NCBI RefSeq assembly: GCF_040729435.1
Contig: NZ_CP160398.1
Coordinates: forward strand, 4,321,001 to 4,385,000
Reading direction: 5' to 3'
Source: Pseudomonas sp. HOU2
Lineage (GTDB): Bacteria > Pseudomonadota > Gammaproteobacteria > Pseudomonadales > Pseudomonadaceae
Length of the DNA stretch: 64,000 bases
Under the pieces are notes generated by a model. That model had not been told where the DNA came from, searched no databases, and worked only from the letters and a program-made list of their open reading frames with translations. Positions 31,541 to 41,872 of this stretch are shown here, one piece after another. The number at the start of each line of letters is the position of its first letter. The first letter of the stretch is position 1. Position numbers and translations under genes: made by a program.

Positions 31541-32446
31541 TTAGCGTTTGTCTGCGAATTCGCGGTGCATCTGTTCCAGCAGCGCATCCTTGTCCTGCCA
31601 CAGCTGGTTGATCCAGCCCTGGAATTGCAGGCGATATTCGCCGTCCTGGTCGTAGTTCTTGCCAATGAACGCTGGCGGGATCTGCAGCTCTTCAAAGTGC
31701 ACCACCACGTCGCGCACGTTGCCGCACAGCAGATCCCAGAAACCCGGACGCCCGCCCGGATAGTGGATGGTCACGTTGACGATCGACTCCAGTTGCTCAC
31801 CCATCGCATCGAGCACGAAGGCGATGCCACCCGCCTTGGGTTTGAGCAGGTATTTGAACGGCGACTGCTGCTGCGCGTGCTTGCCTTCGGTGAAGCGTGT
31901 GCCTTCGACGAAGTTGAAAATCCCCACCGGATTGTTGCGGAACTTCGCGCAGGTCTTGCGCGTGGTTTCGAGGTCTTTGCCTTTCTTCTCCGGGTGCTTT
32001 TCCAGGTACGCCTTGGAGTAGCGCTTCATGAACGGGAAGCCCAGCGCCCACCAGGCCAGACCGATCACCGGGACCCAGATCAGCTCTTGCTTGAGGAAGA
32101 ATTTCAGTGGCTGGATCCGCCGGTTGAGCACGTATTGCAGCACCAGAATGTCGACCCAGCTCTGGTGGTTGCTGGTGATCAGGTACGAGTGTTGGTAGTC
32201 CAGGCCTTGCAGGCCGCTGATGTGCCAGCGGGTGCGGCGCACCAAGTTCATCCAGGCTTTGTTGTTGCTGATCCAGGCTTCGTGGGTGTGGCGCATCAGC
32301 CACAGTGAGGCGCGGCGGGCGAGGTCGAACGGCAGCACTTTGATCAGCGCCACGCAGAACAGGAACGAGCACAGCAGAATCGTATTGAGCGCCAACAGTA
32401 GCGCGGCGATCACGCCGCGAATCGGGGCGGGCAGGAAGTCCAGCAT
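31541..32446 (-). CDS. 1-acyl-glycerol-3-phosphate acyltransferase-family protein (YihG-like)
   Basis: A 301-residue membrane acyltransferase of the PlsC family. The catalytic NHxxxxD motif is at H94-D99 (SNHQSWVD) and the substrate-binding FVEGTRFTEGK motif follows. An N-terminal hydrophobic stretch (AALLLALNTILLCSFLFCVAL) anchors it. Length and sequence resemble E. coli YihG, a polyunsaturated-type lysophosphatidic acid acyltransferase, rather than the essential shorter PlsC. It begins directly after pta on the same strand, its ATG touching the pta stop. Confidence 0.88.
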   Translation of the reverse strand: MLDFLPAPIRGVIAALLLALNTILLCSFLFCVALIKVLPFDLARRASLWLMRHTHEAWISNNKAWMNLVRRTRWHISGLQGLDYQHSYLITSNHQSWVDILVLQYVLNRRIQPLKFFLKQELIWVPVIGLAWWALGFPFMKRYSKAYLEKHPEKKGKDLETTRKTCAKFRNNPVGIFNFVEGTRFTEGKHAQQQSPFKYLLKPKAGGIAFVLDAMGEQLESIVNVTIHYPGGRPGFWDLLCGNVRDVVVHFEELQIPPAFIGKNYDQDGEYRLQFQGWINQLWQDKDALLEQMHREFADKR

Positions 32447-34546
32447 TTACACATCCATAGGTCGGTTGGCGGCTTGAATCGCGGTCAGGGCGATGGTGTA
32501 GACGATGTCGTCGACCTGCGCGCCGCGCGGCAGATCGTTCACCGGTTTGCGCAGGCCTTGCAGCATCGGGCCGAGGCTGACGCAGTCGGCGCTGCGTTGC
32601 ACGGCTTTGTGAGTGGTGTTGCCGGTGTTGAGGTCAGGGAATACGAACACCGTGGCGCGACCGGCCACCTGGCTGTTCGGCGCCAGTTGCCGGGCGACGT
32701 CTGCGTTGGCGGCGGCGTCGTATTGCAGCGGGCCGTCGATCAGCAGCGAATGCTGTTGCTCGTGGGCGAGCAGGGTGGCTTCGCGGACTTTCTCGACCTC
32801 TTCACCCGTGGCCGATTCGCCGCTGGAGTAACTGATCATCGCCACGCGCGGGGTGATGCCGAATGCCGCTGCGGAATCGGCGCTCTGCAGGGCGATCTCC
32901 GCCAGTTCGGTGGCGCTCGGGTGCGGGTTCATCACGCAGTCGCCGTAGACCAGCACTTCTTCGGGGAACAGCATGAAAAACACCGACGACACCAGCGTGC
33001 AGCCCGGTGCGGTCTTGATCAGTTGCAGCGCCGGGCGGATGGTGTTGGCGGTGGTATTGATCACACCGGAGACCAGGCCATCGACTTCATCCAGCGCGAG
33101 CATCATGGTGCCGATCACCACGGTGTCTTCCAGCTGCTGTTCGGCCATCGGCGCGTTGAGGCTCTTGCTCTTGCGCAGGGCGACCATCGGCTCGATATAG
33201 CGTTCGCGGATCAGGTCCGGATCGAGAATCTCCAGCCCCGGCGGCAACTCGATGCCCTGAGCGCGGGCCACCGCTTCGACGTCCTCGGGTTTGGCCAGCA
33301 GCACGCAACGGGCGATGCCGCGTTCTTGGCAGATCGCCGCCGCTTGCACGGTGAGCGGCTCGCTGCCCTCGGGCAGGACGATGCGTTTGTTCGCCGACTG
33401 CGCGCGCTGGATCAGTTGATAACGGAATACCGCTGGCGACAGGCGCATTTCCCGCGGTGTGCCGCAGCGCTGGTGCAGCCACTTGGCGTCGAGATGGCTG
33501 GCGACGAAGTCAGTGATGATCTCCGCACGCTCGCGGTCATCGATGGGGATTTCCTTGTTCAGGCCATTGAGCAGATTAGCGGTGTCGTAGGAACCGGTGC
33601 TCACCGACAGCACCGGCAGACCGGCCTGCAACGCGCCACGGCACAGGTCCATGATGCGCGGATCGGGCAGGGTATCGCTGGTCAGCAACAGCCCGGCCAG
33701 CGGCACGCCGTTCAACGCCGCGAGGCTGACCGCAAGAATGATGTCGTCGCGGTCGCCCGGGGTCACCACCAGCACGCCGGGTTTGAGCAGCTCCACGGTG
33801 TTGCGCATGGTACGGGCGCAGATGATGATTTTGGTCATGCGCCGGGTTTCGTAATCGCCGGCGTTGAGCACCTGCGCGCCCATCAGGTCGGCGACGTCGC
33901 GGGTGCGCGGTGCGTTGAGTTCGGGCTGGAACGGAATGCAGCCGAGCAGGCGGAAATCACCGCTGCGCAGTAATGGCGAATGCTCCTTGAGGCGCGTGGC
34001 GAAAGCATCCATGCTCTCCTCGGTCTTGACCTTGTTGAGGATCACACCGAGGACTTTCGGGTCTTTCGGGCCGCCGAACAATTGCGCCTGCAATTCGACG
34101 CGGCCGGAGAGTTCGGCGAGCACTTCATTCTCCGGCGCCGAGACCAGAATCACCTCGGCATCCAGGCTCTTGGCCAGGTGCAGGTTGACCCGCGCGGCGT
34201 AACTGGCGCTGCGGGTCGGTACCATGCCTTCGACCACCAGCACGTCCTTACCGATGGCGGCTTGCTGATAGAGGGCGATGATTTCTTCGAGCAGTTCATC
34301 GAGCTGGCCGTCGCCGAGCATCCGCTCGACGTGGGCCAGACCCAGTGGTTGCGGCGGTTTCAGGCCGTGGGTGCGCGCCACCAGTTCGGTGGAACGCTCA
34401 GGGCCGGTGTCGCCCGGATGCGGCTGGGCAATCGGTTTGAAGAAGCCGACTTTCAGTCCGGCCCGCTCCAGCGTACGCACCAGCCCGAGGCTGATGGAGG
34501 TCAGACCCACACCAAAATCGGTGGGCGCGATAAAAAAAGTTTGCAT
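32447..34546 (-). CDS. pta: Phosphate acetyltransferase Pta (long form)
   Basis: Pta, 699 residues, interconverts acetyl-CoA and acetyl phosphate. The N-terminal dethiobiotin-synthetase-like P-loop domain begins FIAPTDFGVGLTSISLGLVR, a central DRTGG domain follows, and the C-terminal PTA catalytic domain covers the last ~330 residues (VLPEGSEPLTVQAAAICQER; AFGITPRVAMISYSSG). The usual partner ackA is not adjacent. The acyltransferase gene follows without a gap. Confidence 0.96.
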   Translation of the reverse strand: MQTFFIAPTDFGVGLTSISLGLVRTLERAGLKVGFFKPIAQPHPGDTGPERSTELVARTHGLKPPQPLGLAHVERMLGDGQLDELLEEIIALYQQAAIGKDVLVVEGMVPTRSASYAARVNLHLAKSLDAEVILVSAPENEVLAELSGRVELQAQLFGGPKDPKVLGVILNKVKTEESMDAFATRLKEHSPLLRSGDFRLLGCIPFQPELNAPRTRDVADLMGAQVLNAGDYETRRMTKIIICARTMRNTVELLKPGVLVVTPGDRDDIILAVSLAALNGVPLAGLLLTSDTLPDPRIMDLCRGALQAGLPVLSVSTGSYDTANLLNGLNKEIPIDDRERAEIITDFVASHLDAKWLHQRCGTPREMRLSPAVFRYQLIQRAQSANKRIVLPEGSEPLTVQAAAICQERGIARCVLLAKPEDVEAVARAQGIELPPGLEILDPDLIRERYIEPMVALRKSKSLNAPMAEQQLEDTVVIGTMMLALDEVDGLVSGVINTTANTIRPALQLIKTAPGCTLVSSVFFMLFPEEVLVYGDCVMNPHPSATELAEIALQSADSAAAFGITPRVAMISYSSGESATGEEVEKVREATLLAHEQQHSLLIDGPLQYDAAANADVARQLAPNSQVAGRATVFVFPDLNTGNTTHKAVQRSADCVSLGPMLQGLRKPVNDLPRGAQVDDIVYTIALTAIQAANRPMDV

Positions 34547-34606
34547 GCGAATTCTCTAAAGTTGCATGGCAATGGTGGCGATCCATACGTGATCGCCTAC
34601 CGAAAT

Positions 34607-34903
34607 TCAGTCGCCAAGGTTATCGCTAACCGAGCCTTGTGCGCACCAACCGCAGGCAAAGGGTTGGCCTATTTTTTCAATACGTTGCGCCGGATCAAGA
34701 ACCCAGGCCCGCGATTGCCACGGCGGCTGGTGACGCAGGTGCTGGGTGTGGCCACAGGAAAGCTCGGCCACCCAGTGACCGTCTTCATCCTGATGGAAGC
34801 CGGTGATCGTCGATTCCCGTTTGTCCGGGTTGTGTTCGCTTTCGCGCGATTGCTTCGCTAAACTTGGCCTTTCTATATTCTTCTGCAAAAGGTCTCGCCC
34901 CAT
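34607..34903 (-). CDS. DUF3565-family small protein
   Basis: About 98 residues if read from ATG 34903. The conserved core is ITGFHQDEDGHWVAELSCGH, then QHLRHQPPWQ, with a C-terminal FACGWC; the Cys/His spacing suggests a metal site. Function is unknown. The family core begins only around residue 34, and no convincing ribosome site precedes ATG 34903, so an internal TTG start is possible. If ATG 34903 is right, its start codon overlaps that of the divergent slyD (shared CATG). Confidence 0.72.
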   Translation of the reverse strand: MGRDLLQKNIERPSLAKQSRESEHNPDKRESTITGFHQDEDGHWVAELSCGHTQHLRHQPPWQSRAWVLDPAQRIEKIGQPFACGWCAQGSVSDNLGD

Positions 34904-35387
34904 GCTGATCGCCGCCAATAAGGCTGTCTCCATCGACTATACCCTGACCAACGACGCTGGTGAGGTCATCGACAGCTCCGCCGGCGGCGCTCCGCTGGTC
35001 TACCTGCAAGGCGCAGGCAACATCATCCCGGGCCTGGAAAAAGCTCTGGAAGGCAAAGCTGTTGGTGACGAGCTGGAAGTGTCCGTAGAGCCGGAAGACG
35101 CTTACGGCGAATATGCCGCTGAACTGGTCAGCACCCTGAGCCGCAGCATGTTCGAAGGCGTTGACGAGCTGGAAGTCGGCATGCAGTTCCACGCTTCGGC
35201 GCCGGACGGCCAGATGCAGATCGTGACCATCCGTGACCTGGACGGCGACGACGTCACCGTCGACGGCAACCACCCACTGGCTGGTCAGCGCCTGAACTTC
35301 AAAGTGAAGGTCGTTGCTATCCGTGATGCCAGCCAGGAAGAAATCGCTCATGGCCACGTCCATGGCGAAGGTGGCCATCACCACTGA
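34902..35387 (+). CDS. slyD: FKBP-type peptidyl-prolyl isomerase SlyD
   Basis: SlyD, 161 residues, a cytoplasmic prolyl isomerase and chaperone that also binds nickel. The FKBP part contains an inserted IF chaperone domain in the middle and is followed by a short His-rich tail (HGHVHGEGGHHH). The start is ATG 34902 with AAGG at 34888-34891; the frame is open 99 bases further upstream without similarity. A terminator follows 29 bases after the stop. Confidence 0.95.
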   Translation: MLIAANKAVSIDYTLTNDAGEVIDSSAGGAPLVYLQGAGNIIPGLEKALEGKAVGDELEVSVEPEDAYGEYAAELVSTLSRSMFEGVDELEVGMQFHASAPDGQMQIVTIRDLDGDDVTVDGNHPLAGQRLNFKVKVVAIRDASQEEIAHGHVHGEGGHHH

Positions 35388-35416
35388 TTTTCTGCGCTAA
35401 GCTTCGAGTACTGGAG

Positions 35417-35438
35417 AGGCGCCTGCGGGCGCCTTTTT
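35417..35438 (+). terminator. Intrinsic terminator after slyD
   Basis: AGGCGCC-TGCG-GGCGCCT forms a perfect 7-base-pair stem (35417-35434), followed by a run of T to 35438. Confidence 0.9.
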
Positions 35439-35509
35439 AGTCCGCGGCTGTCCTTGGCGCTCTCGCCAAGTGGCTGTTTCGAGTAGAACACGGGAATCTG
35501 GAGTCCGTC

Positions 35510-35992
35510 ATGAGTGCTTTTCACGACCTTAAGTTGACAGCCCTGGATGGTCAGGAGCTACCGCTGGCGCCTTTCAAGGGCCAAGTCGTGCTGGTGGTCA
35601 ACGTCGCCTCCAAATGCGGCTTGACCCCACAGTACGCGGCACTGGAAAACCTCTATCAGCAATTCAAGGGCAGGGGCTTCAGTGTGCTGGGCCTGCCGTG
35701 CAACCAGTTTGCTGGCCAGGAACCAGGTACCGAACAGGAGATCCAGGAATTCTGCAGCCTGAACTATGGCGTGACGTTCCCGTTGTCGAGCAAGCTTGAA
35801 GTCAACGGTCATGATCGCCATCAGCTCTATCGCTTGCTGGCGGGAGAGGGCGCGGAATTTCCCGGTGACATCACCTGGAATTTCGAGAAATTCCTGCTCG
35901 GCAAGGACGGCCGGGTGCTCGCGCGATTCTCGCCACGTACGGCGCCGGATGATCCGACCATCGTTCACGCGATTGAAAAAGCGCTGGGTTAA
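35510..35992 (+). CDS. Glutathione peroxidase-family (thiol) peroxidase
   Basis: A 160-residue GPx-family enzyme that reduces peroxides, in bacteria normally with thioredoxin. The peroxidatic cysteine is C36 in NVASKCGLTPQY, and the Gln and Trp partners lie in LPCNQFAGQEPG and ITWNFEKFLL. The Cys in LPCNQF is the likely resolving-residue region. GGAG at 35500-35503 precedes the ATG. It has no signal peptide and is cytoplasmic. Confidence 0.93.
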   Translation: MSAFHDLKLTALDGQELPLAPFKGQVVLVVNVASKCGLTPQYAALENLYQQFKGRGFSVLGLPCNQFAGQEPGTEQEIQEFCSLNYGVTFPLSSKLEVNGHDRHQLYRLLAGEGAEFPGDITWNFEKFLLGKDGRVLARFSPRTAPDDPTIVHAIEKALG

Positions 35993-35997
35993 AACGG

Positions 35998-36060
35998 CAA
36001 GATCAAAAGATCGCAGCCTGCGGCAGATCCTACAGAGGACTGCTGACGCTGCGATCTTTT
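35998..36060. repeat. Degenerate REP pair, family A
   Basis: A nearly full REP (AGATCGCAGCCTGCGGCAGA) is followed by a shortened partner (GCTGACGCTGCGATCTTTTT), probably a decayed inverted pair. Confidence 0.65.
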
Positions 36061-36159
36061 TGTTTCTAACCCTTGATCACCCAAATCAATAATGCTGTTC
36101 AAGGCTTGCAACTCTCCATATTATCGCCGTCATAAAGTCATTCCCTGTGGAGCCTTCCC

Positions 36160-37263
36160 ATGCCGGTGCAAGCCCTGTTCAAACCGTTCCACCTCGGTGC
36201 CCTCGAACTGCCGACCCGCGTGGTCATGGCGCCGATGACCCGCTCGTTTTCCCCGGGTGGCGTACCCAATTCCAAAGTGATCGAGTACTACCGTCGCCGT
36301 GCTGCGGCCGGTGTCGGCCTGATCATCACCGAAGGCACCACGGTCGGTCACAAGGCTTCCAACGGTTACCCGAACGTGCCGCAGTTTTTCGGTGAAGCGC
36401 CACTGGCTGGCTGGAAAAAAGTCGTCGACGCGGTGCATGCCGAGGGCGGCAAGATTGTTCCGCAACTGTGGCATGTCGGCAGCGTGCGCCGCATCGGCAC
36501 TGAACCGGACGCCAGCGTGCCGGCTTACGGTCCGACGGAAAAACTCAAGGACGGCCAAGTCGTGGTGCACGGCATGACCAAACAGGACATTCAGGACGTG
36601 ATCGCCGCGTTCGCCCAGGCGGCCAAAGATGCCAAAAGCATCGGCATGGACGGCGTGGAAATTCACGGTGCCCACGGATACCTGATCGACCAGTTCTTCT
36701 GGGAAGGCAGCAACCAGCGCAGCGACGAATACGGCGGCAGCCTGGCCAACCGTTCGCGCTTCGCCATCGAGCTGATTCAAGCGGTGCGGGCGGCGGTCGG
36801 TGAAGGTTTCCCGATCATCTTCCGTTTCTCGCAGTGGAAGCAGCAGGATTACACCGCGCGTCTGGTGCAGACCCCAGAAGTGCTGGGCGAATTCCTCAAG
36901 CCGCTGGCCGATGCCGGTGTGGACATTTTCCACTGCTCGACGCGGCGTTTCTGGGAGCCCGAGTTCGACGGTTCCGAGCTGAACCTGGCCGGCTGGACGC
37001 GCAAACTGACCGGCAAACCGACCATCACTGTGGGCAGCGTCGGTCTGGACGGCGAGTTCCTGCAGTTCATGGTCAACACCGACAAGGTCGCGCAACCGGC
37101 GAGCCTGGAGAAACTGCTGGAGCGTCTGAACAACGACGAGTTCGATCTGGTGGCAGTGGGCCGTGCGCTGCTGGTGGATCCGGACTGGGCGCTGAAAGTG
37201 CGCGAAGGGCGTGAGCAGGACATTCTGCCGTTCAGCCGTGAGGCGTTGATGACGCTGGTTTAA
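36160..37263 (+). CDS. Old Yellow Enzyme-family alkene reductase / NADH:flavin oxidoreductase
   Basis: A 367-residue FMN-dependent TIM-barrel enzyme. The N-terminal LPTRVVMAPMTRSFSPGG and the signature HGAHGYLIDQFFWEGSNQRS with YGGSLANRSRF are typical. Members reduce activated C=C bonds, quinones or nitro compounds; the natural substrate here cannot be read from the sequence. No regulator is adjacent. A REP-B pair follows the stop. Confidence 0.92.
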   Translation: MPVQALFKPFHLGALELPTRVVMAPMTRSFSPGGVPNSKVIEYYRRRAAAGVGLIITEGTTVGHKASNGYPNVPQFFGEAPLAGWKKVVDAVHAEGGKIVPQLWHVGSVRRIGTEPDASVPAYGPTEKLKDGQVVVHGMTKQDIQDVIAAFAQAAKDAKSIGMDGVEIHGAHGYLIDQFFWEGSNQRSDEYGGSLANRSRFAIELIQAVRAAVGEGFPIIFRFSQWKQQDYTARLVQTPEVLGEFLKPLADAGVDIFHCSTRRFWEPEFDGSELNLAGWTRKLTGKPTITVGSVGLDGEFLQFMVNTDKVAQPASLEKLLERLNNDEFDLVAVGRALLVDPDWALKVREGREQDILPFSREALMTLV

Positions 37264-37278
37264 GCGGCGCTCTCACTG

Positions 37279-37378
37279 ACGCTATCGCTGGCAAGCCAGC
37301 TCCCACAGGTTTTGCGGGTGTTCACAAAAAATGTGTTCACCGCAGCCCCTTGTGGGAGCTGGCTTGCCAGCGATAGCG
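37279..37378. repeat. REP pair, family B variant (outward orientation)
   Basis: GCTATCGCTGGCAAGCCAGC at the left and its reverse complement at the right lie between the converging Old Yellow Enzyme and glycosyltransferase genes. Confidence 0.88.
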
Positions 37379-37398
37379 GCTTCAAAGTCAGCCAGGAT

Positions 37399-38574
37399 TC
37401 AGGGCAATGTCTGCGCATTCGGCACCACCTGCTCCCGCACACACGCCCCACGCAAATGCTTTTCAAATTGCTCGATGATCGCCGCCCACCCCTGACGACT
37501 GGCATGCTGGCGCGCATTCAGACGCACGCAGCGCAACGTCTCATCCTCTTCCAGCAACCACGCCGCCGCATCGCAGAACGCCTCTTCATCACCCGGCATC
37601 GCCAACACGCCGTTGTAGCCGTGGCGAATGTGCTGCGCCGCCGCAGCCTGATCGTAAGCCACCACCCCCAGCCCTGAAGCCAGGGCTTCAAGCACCACGT
37701 TGCCGAAGGTTTCGGTCATGCTCGGGAACAGAAAAATGTCGCCGGACGCATAGTGCGCCGCCAGCGCTTCACCGCGTTGTGAGCCACAGAAGATCGCTTG
37801 CGGGAGATCCTTTTCCAGCGCAAGCCGTTGCGGTCCGTCGCCCACCACGATCAGCTTCAGGTTGCGCTGTGGATAAGTCCGGCAGAGTTTGTCGAAGCAG
37901 CGCTTGAGCAGGCCGAGGTTCTTTTCCGGAGCCAGACGTCCTACATGAATCACCGCGATGTCCTGCTCACTCAGGCCCCATTGCTCACGTAGTCCGTTCA
38001 ACCGCTTGGCCGGATGAAACAACTGGCTGTCCACGCCTCGGGAGAGCAGGGCGAGACGGTCGAAGTGCCGGCGCTCCAGTTCCAGGCGCTGGCTGACACT
38101 GGGCACCAGGGTCATCACCGAGCGGTTGTGGAACCAGCGCAGATAATGGGTCAGCAAGCGCGTCAGCAAACTCAGCCCATATTGATTGGTGTATTGCTGG
38201 AAATTGGTGTGAAAGCCGCTGACCACCGAGATCCCCAAGCGTCGCGCCGCACGCAACGCCGACAAGCCGAGCGGGCCTTCGGTGGCGATGTACAAAACGT
38301 CCGGGCGGTGACGCTTCCAGCGCCGTAGCAGCTTGTGCATCGACGACTGACCCCATTGCAGTCCGGGGTATCCCGGTAACGGCCAGCCCCGGCACAACAG
38401 CAAGGCATCGTCCTCGACACGCTGCGGATCCCCCGCCTGGCGCGGTCGCACCAGTTCCACCTGATGCCCACGCGCGCGCAAGCCATCGCACAAGCGACCA
38501 AGGGTATTGGCCACCCCGTTGATTTCCGGTGGGAAGGTTTCGCTGATCAGGGTGATATGCAGAGCTGTCGTCAT
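37399..38574 (-). CDS. Glycosyltransferase family 4 (GT-B) protein
   Basis: A 391-residue GT-B glycosyltransferase. The N-terminal acceptor domain opens with ISETFPPEINGVANTLGRL, and the C-terminal donor domain has the EX7E motif in SMTETFGNVVLEALASG. It resembles the mannosyl/glucosyl transferases often annotated MgtA-like; acceptor and donor are unknown. Start chosen at ATG 38574 with GAGG upstream rather than ATG 38598. It is likely cytoplasmic and membrane associated. Confidence 0.88.
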   Translation of the reverse strand: MTTALHITLISETFPPEINGVANTLGRLCDGLRARGHQVELVRPRQAGDPQRVEDDALLLCRGWPLPGYPGLQWGQSSMHKLLRRWKRHRPDVLYIATEGPLGLSALRAARRLGISVVSGFHTNFQQYTNQYGLSLLTRLLTHYLRWFHNRSVMTLVPSVSQRLELERRHFDRLALLSRGVDSQLFHPAKRLNGLREQWGLSEQDIAVIHVGRLAPEKNLGLLKRCFDKLCRTYPQRNLKLIVVGDGPQRLALEKDLPQAIFCGSQRGEALAAHYASGDIFLFPSMTETFGNVVLEALASGLGVVAYDQAAAAQHIRHGYNGVLAMPGDEEAFCDAAAWLLEEDETLRCVRLNARQHASRQGWAAIIEQFEKHLRGACVREQVVPNAQTLP

Positions 38575-38652
38575 GACCTCAGTGTCGGCTGAGGCCATGT
38601 CGCGCTTGTGACGTTCGGATGATGGATTTGTGACTGGCTGTTTGGGAGCGGC

Positions 38653-39405
38653 CTAGCGCTGCGTGACGAGGTTCTCCGCCCCGCGCTCACGTACCCAGAA
38701 CAAGGTCGCGCCCGCTACGGCGGCCGGCATCATCAGAATGTTCACCACCGGAATCAGCAGCGCCAGATAGACGATGCCGCCAAAACTCATGCTCTGCCAG
38801 CGCTTCTGGCGCAGCCAGGCGAGCATCTCGTTCCAGCCCAGTTTGTGGTTGTCCGCCGGGTAGTCGATGTACTGGATCGCCATCATCCACACGCCGAACA
38901 GCAGCCACAGCGGCGCGGCGACGATGTTCACCACCGGGATGAACGAGAGGATGAACAGGCCGATCGCGCGGGGCAGGAAGTAGCCGAGTTTGCGCATTTC
39001 CCGGGCGAGGGTGCGCGGGATCATCGCGATCAGTTCGCCCCAGCTGAAGGCCGGGAAATCATCGGTGCCGCGTACCACCACTTCGACTTTTTCCGCGAGG
39101 AAGCCGTTGAACGGTGCGGCGATGACGTTGGCGAGCATGGTGAAGGTGAAAAACACCATCAACGCCACCAGCACCACGAACAGCGGCCAGAGAATGTAGC
39201 TGAGGAAACTCAGCCAGTCGGGCAGCGACGGCATCAGGCTGTCGACCCACAGGCTGAACTGGTGGCCGGCCAGATAGATCAATCCGACGAACAGCACCAG
39301 GTTGATCGCCAGCGGCAGCAGCACGAACAGGCGCAGGCCCGGGCTGAGAACCAGTTTGAGGCCTTCGCGCAGGTATTGCGGGCCGGACAGAACAGGGGCG
39401 GGCAT
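38653..39405 (-). CDS. cysZ: Sulfate transporter CysZ
   Basis: CysZ, 250 residues, an inner-membrane protein that imports sulfate for cysteine synthesis. Hydrophobic segments are visible ([40 protein letters not shown]), and the conserved [17 protein letters not shown] and [11 protein letters not shown] blocks match the family. GGAG lies six bases before the ATG. It lies about 80 bases upstream of the glycosyltransferase on the same strand and is divergent from trxB. Confidence 0.94.
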   Translation of the reverse strand: MPAPVLSGPQYLREGLKLVLSPGLRLFVLLPLAINLVLFVGLIYLAGHQFSLWVDSLMPSLPDWLSFLSYILWPLFVVLVALMVFFTFTMLANVIAAPFNGFLAEKVEVVVRGTDDFPAFSWGELIAMIPRTLAREMRKLGYFLPRAIGLFILSFIPVVNIVAAPLWLLFGVWMMAIQYIDYPADNHKLGWNEMLAWLRQKRWQSMSFGGIVYLALLIPVVNILMMPAAVAGATLFWVRERGAENLVTQR

Positions 39406-40679
<1,274 letters not shown>

Positions 40680-40690
40680 ATCGCAGACAC

Positions 40691-40718
40691 AAAAAAACCG
40701 GCTTCGGCCGGTTTTTTT
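40691..40718 (+). terminator. Intrinsic terminator after trxB
   Basis: CCGGC-TTCG-GCCGG (40698-40711) with a stable UUCG tetraloop, preceded by seven A and followed by seven T, so it is probably bidirectional. Confidence 0.95.
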
Positions 40719-40724
40719 ATGAGA

Positions 40725-40802
40725 GTCAAAAGATCGCAGCCTGCGGCAGCTCCTACAGGGATCGGTGTAGGAACTGCCGGAGGCTGCGATCTTTTGATCT
40801 TG
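40725..40802. repeat. REP pair, family A (outward orientation)
   Basis: Two REP copies lie between the converging trxB and HopJ-family genes; the right copy is diverged (GAACTGCCGGAGGCT). Confidence 0.88.
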
Positions 40803-40804
40803 AA

Positions 40805-41143
40805 TCAGCGGCGGGTCAGCGGCTGTGCTTCGAACTTCACACCGGCCAGACCGTGCTTGATCAGCGCGCGGATATTGCCGTGGTCGCTGCCCTCGGGCGT
40901 CGCCACCACCGAGCGGTAATGCTCGCCGAATGCCAGCAGCGCTTCTTCGTCGCTCAGACCTTCCAGCAGCGCCAGACCCAAGGTCTTGCACGAGCCCTCG
41001 TTCTGCCCGGCGGCGCTTTCCACACCACCGTTGTTGAACGCCTGAGGCTGGTAGTCGTAGTTGGCGGCGATGAAGGCCAGGGTGTCGGTAAAAACGTGCT
41101 CGCCGCTTTTGAAGCTGGCGCGCAGGGTGTTCAGATCACTCAT
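40805..41143 (-). CDS. HopJ-family (PF08888) conserved protein
   Basis: A 112-residue protein of the family labelled HopJ type III effector. The family is widespread in bacteria without a type III system, and no secretion genes or hrp box lie here, so an effector role is doubtful. Conserved blocks include FIAANYDYQPQAFNNGG and SCKTLGLALLEGLSDEEAL. AGGAAAACCCA precedes ATG 41143. It overlaps the DUF1244 gene by 8 bases and ends the folM-folE-folX operon. Confidence 0.85.
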   Translation of the reverse strand: MSDLNTLRASFKSGEHVFTDTLAFIAANYDYQPQAFNNGGVESAAGQNEGSCKTLGLALLEGLSDEEALLAFGEHYRSVVATPEGSDHGNIRALIKHGLAGVKFEAQPLTRR

Positions 41144-41432
41144 TGGGTTTTCCTTTGGCGAACGCCGCCTGTTGTTCGGCGCTGGCTTCTTGCTGGTATT
41201 GGGCTTTCCATTCGGCATAAGGCATGCCGTAAACCACTTCACGGGCGTCGTCGAGGCTGACCTCGATCTGCTTCTCGTCGGCGGCAGCCTTGTACCACTT
41301 GGACAGGCAGTTGCGGCAGAACCCGGCGAGGTTCATCAGGTCGATGTTCTGCACGTCCTTGCGGCTGTCCAGATGGGCAACCAGTCGGCGGAAGGCGGCG
41401 GCTTCGAGTTCGAGGCGTTGTTGCTCGGTCAT
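41136..41432 (-). CDS. DUF1244-family protein
   Basis: A 98-residue DUF1244 protein with the conserved AGFCRNCLSKWYKAAA segment, whose two Cys may bind metal, and the acidic-helical tail. Function is unknown. The start at ATG 41432 is supported by family similarity; the much longer upstream open frame is antisense shadow and folX/folE read in another frame. It lies 68 bases after folX and overlaps the next gene. Confidence 0.87.
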   Translation of the reverse strand: MTEQQRLELEAAAFRRLVAHLDSRKDVQNIDLMNLAGFCRNCLSKWYKAAADEKQIEVSLDDAREVVYGMPYAEWKAQYQQEASAEQQAAFAKGKPNE

Positions 41433-41500
41433 GATGGGCTCTGTGCAGTCTATTCGTGGCGCGGATGATAAAAGTCTGGCGCGCGATGCGCCAGACATGC

Positions 41501-41872
41501 TCAGCGGCTGGCGGCGAGGGTGATCGACACCGATTCGGCGAAACGCAGCGCATGCGGCTTGTCGACTTCGACTTCGGCGTACAGCACCGCGGCATGGGTC
41601 ATCACCAGATCCAGCAATTCCTGGGTCAGGCGTTCGAGCAGCGCAAAACGGTTGCCTTCCACGTGGGCGATGATCGCCTTGGTGATGGTGCGGTAGTTCA
41701 GCGCGTGATCGATGTCGTTGTCGCGCACCGCTTCCTGCGCCGCGTACAGGATTGTGAGATTGATCAGCACATCCTGCTTGTTGAGGATCTCGTCCTCGTT
41801 GATCCCGATAAAGGTGCGCAGGCGCAGATCCTTGACCCGGATGCGCGCCATTCCCGGTTGAAGTTGTGACAT
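41501..41872 (-). CDS. folX: Dihydroneopterin triphosphate 2'-epimerase FolX
   Basis: FolX, 123 residues, of the FolB/FolX tunnelling fold, converts dihydroneopterin triphosphate to dihydromonapterin triphosphate. The family N-terminus [20 protein letters not shown] and the central [16 protein letters not shown] are clear. Company with folE and folM favours FolX over FolB. Its ATG directly follows the folE stop (TAAATG). In Pseudomonas tetrahydromonapterin serves phenylalanine hydroxylase. Confidence 0.92.
   Translation of the reverse strand: MSQLQPGMARIRVKDLRLRTFIGINEDEILNKQDVLINLTILYAAQEAVRDNDIDHALNYRTITKAIIAHVEGNRFALLERLTQELLDLVMTHAAVLYAEVEVDKPHALRFAESVSITLAASR

Noticed and set aside
31076..32308. 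410-codon plus-strand open frame across the repeat block and acyltransferase
   Set aside because: It reads through palindromes, tandem repeats and REPs and then antisense to a clear acyltransferase gene.
40805..41143. Type III secreted effector (HopJ name)
   Set aside because: The family name is historical; no hrp box, chaperone or secretion genes lie here, and the gene is embedded in a pterin operon.
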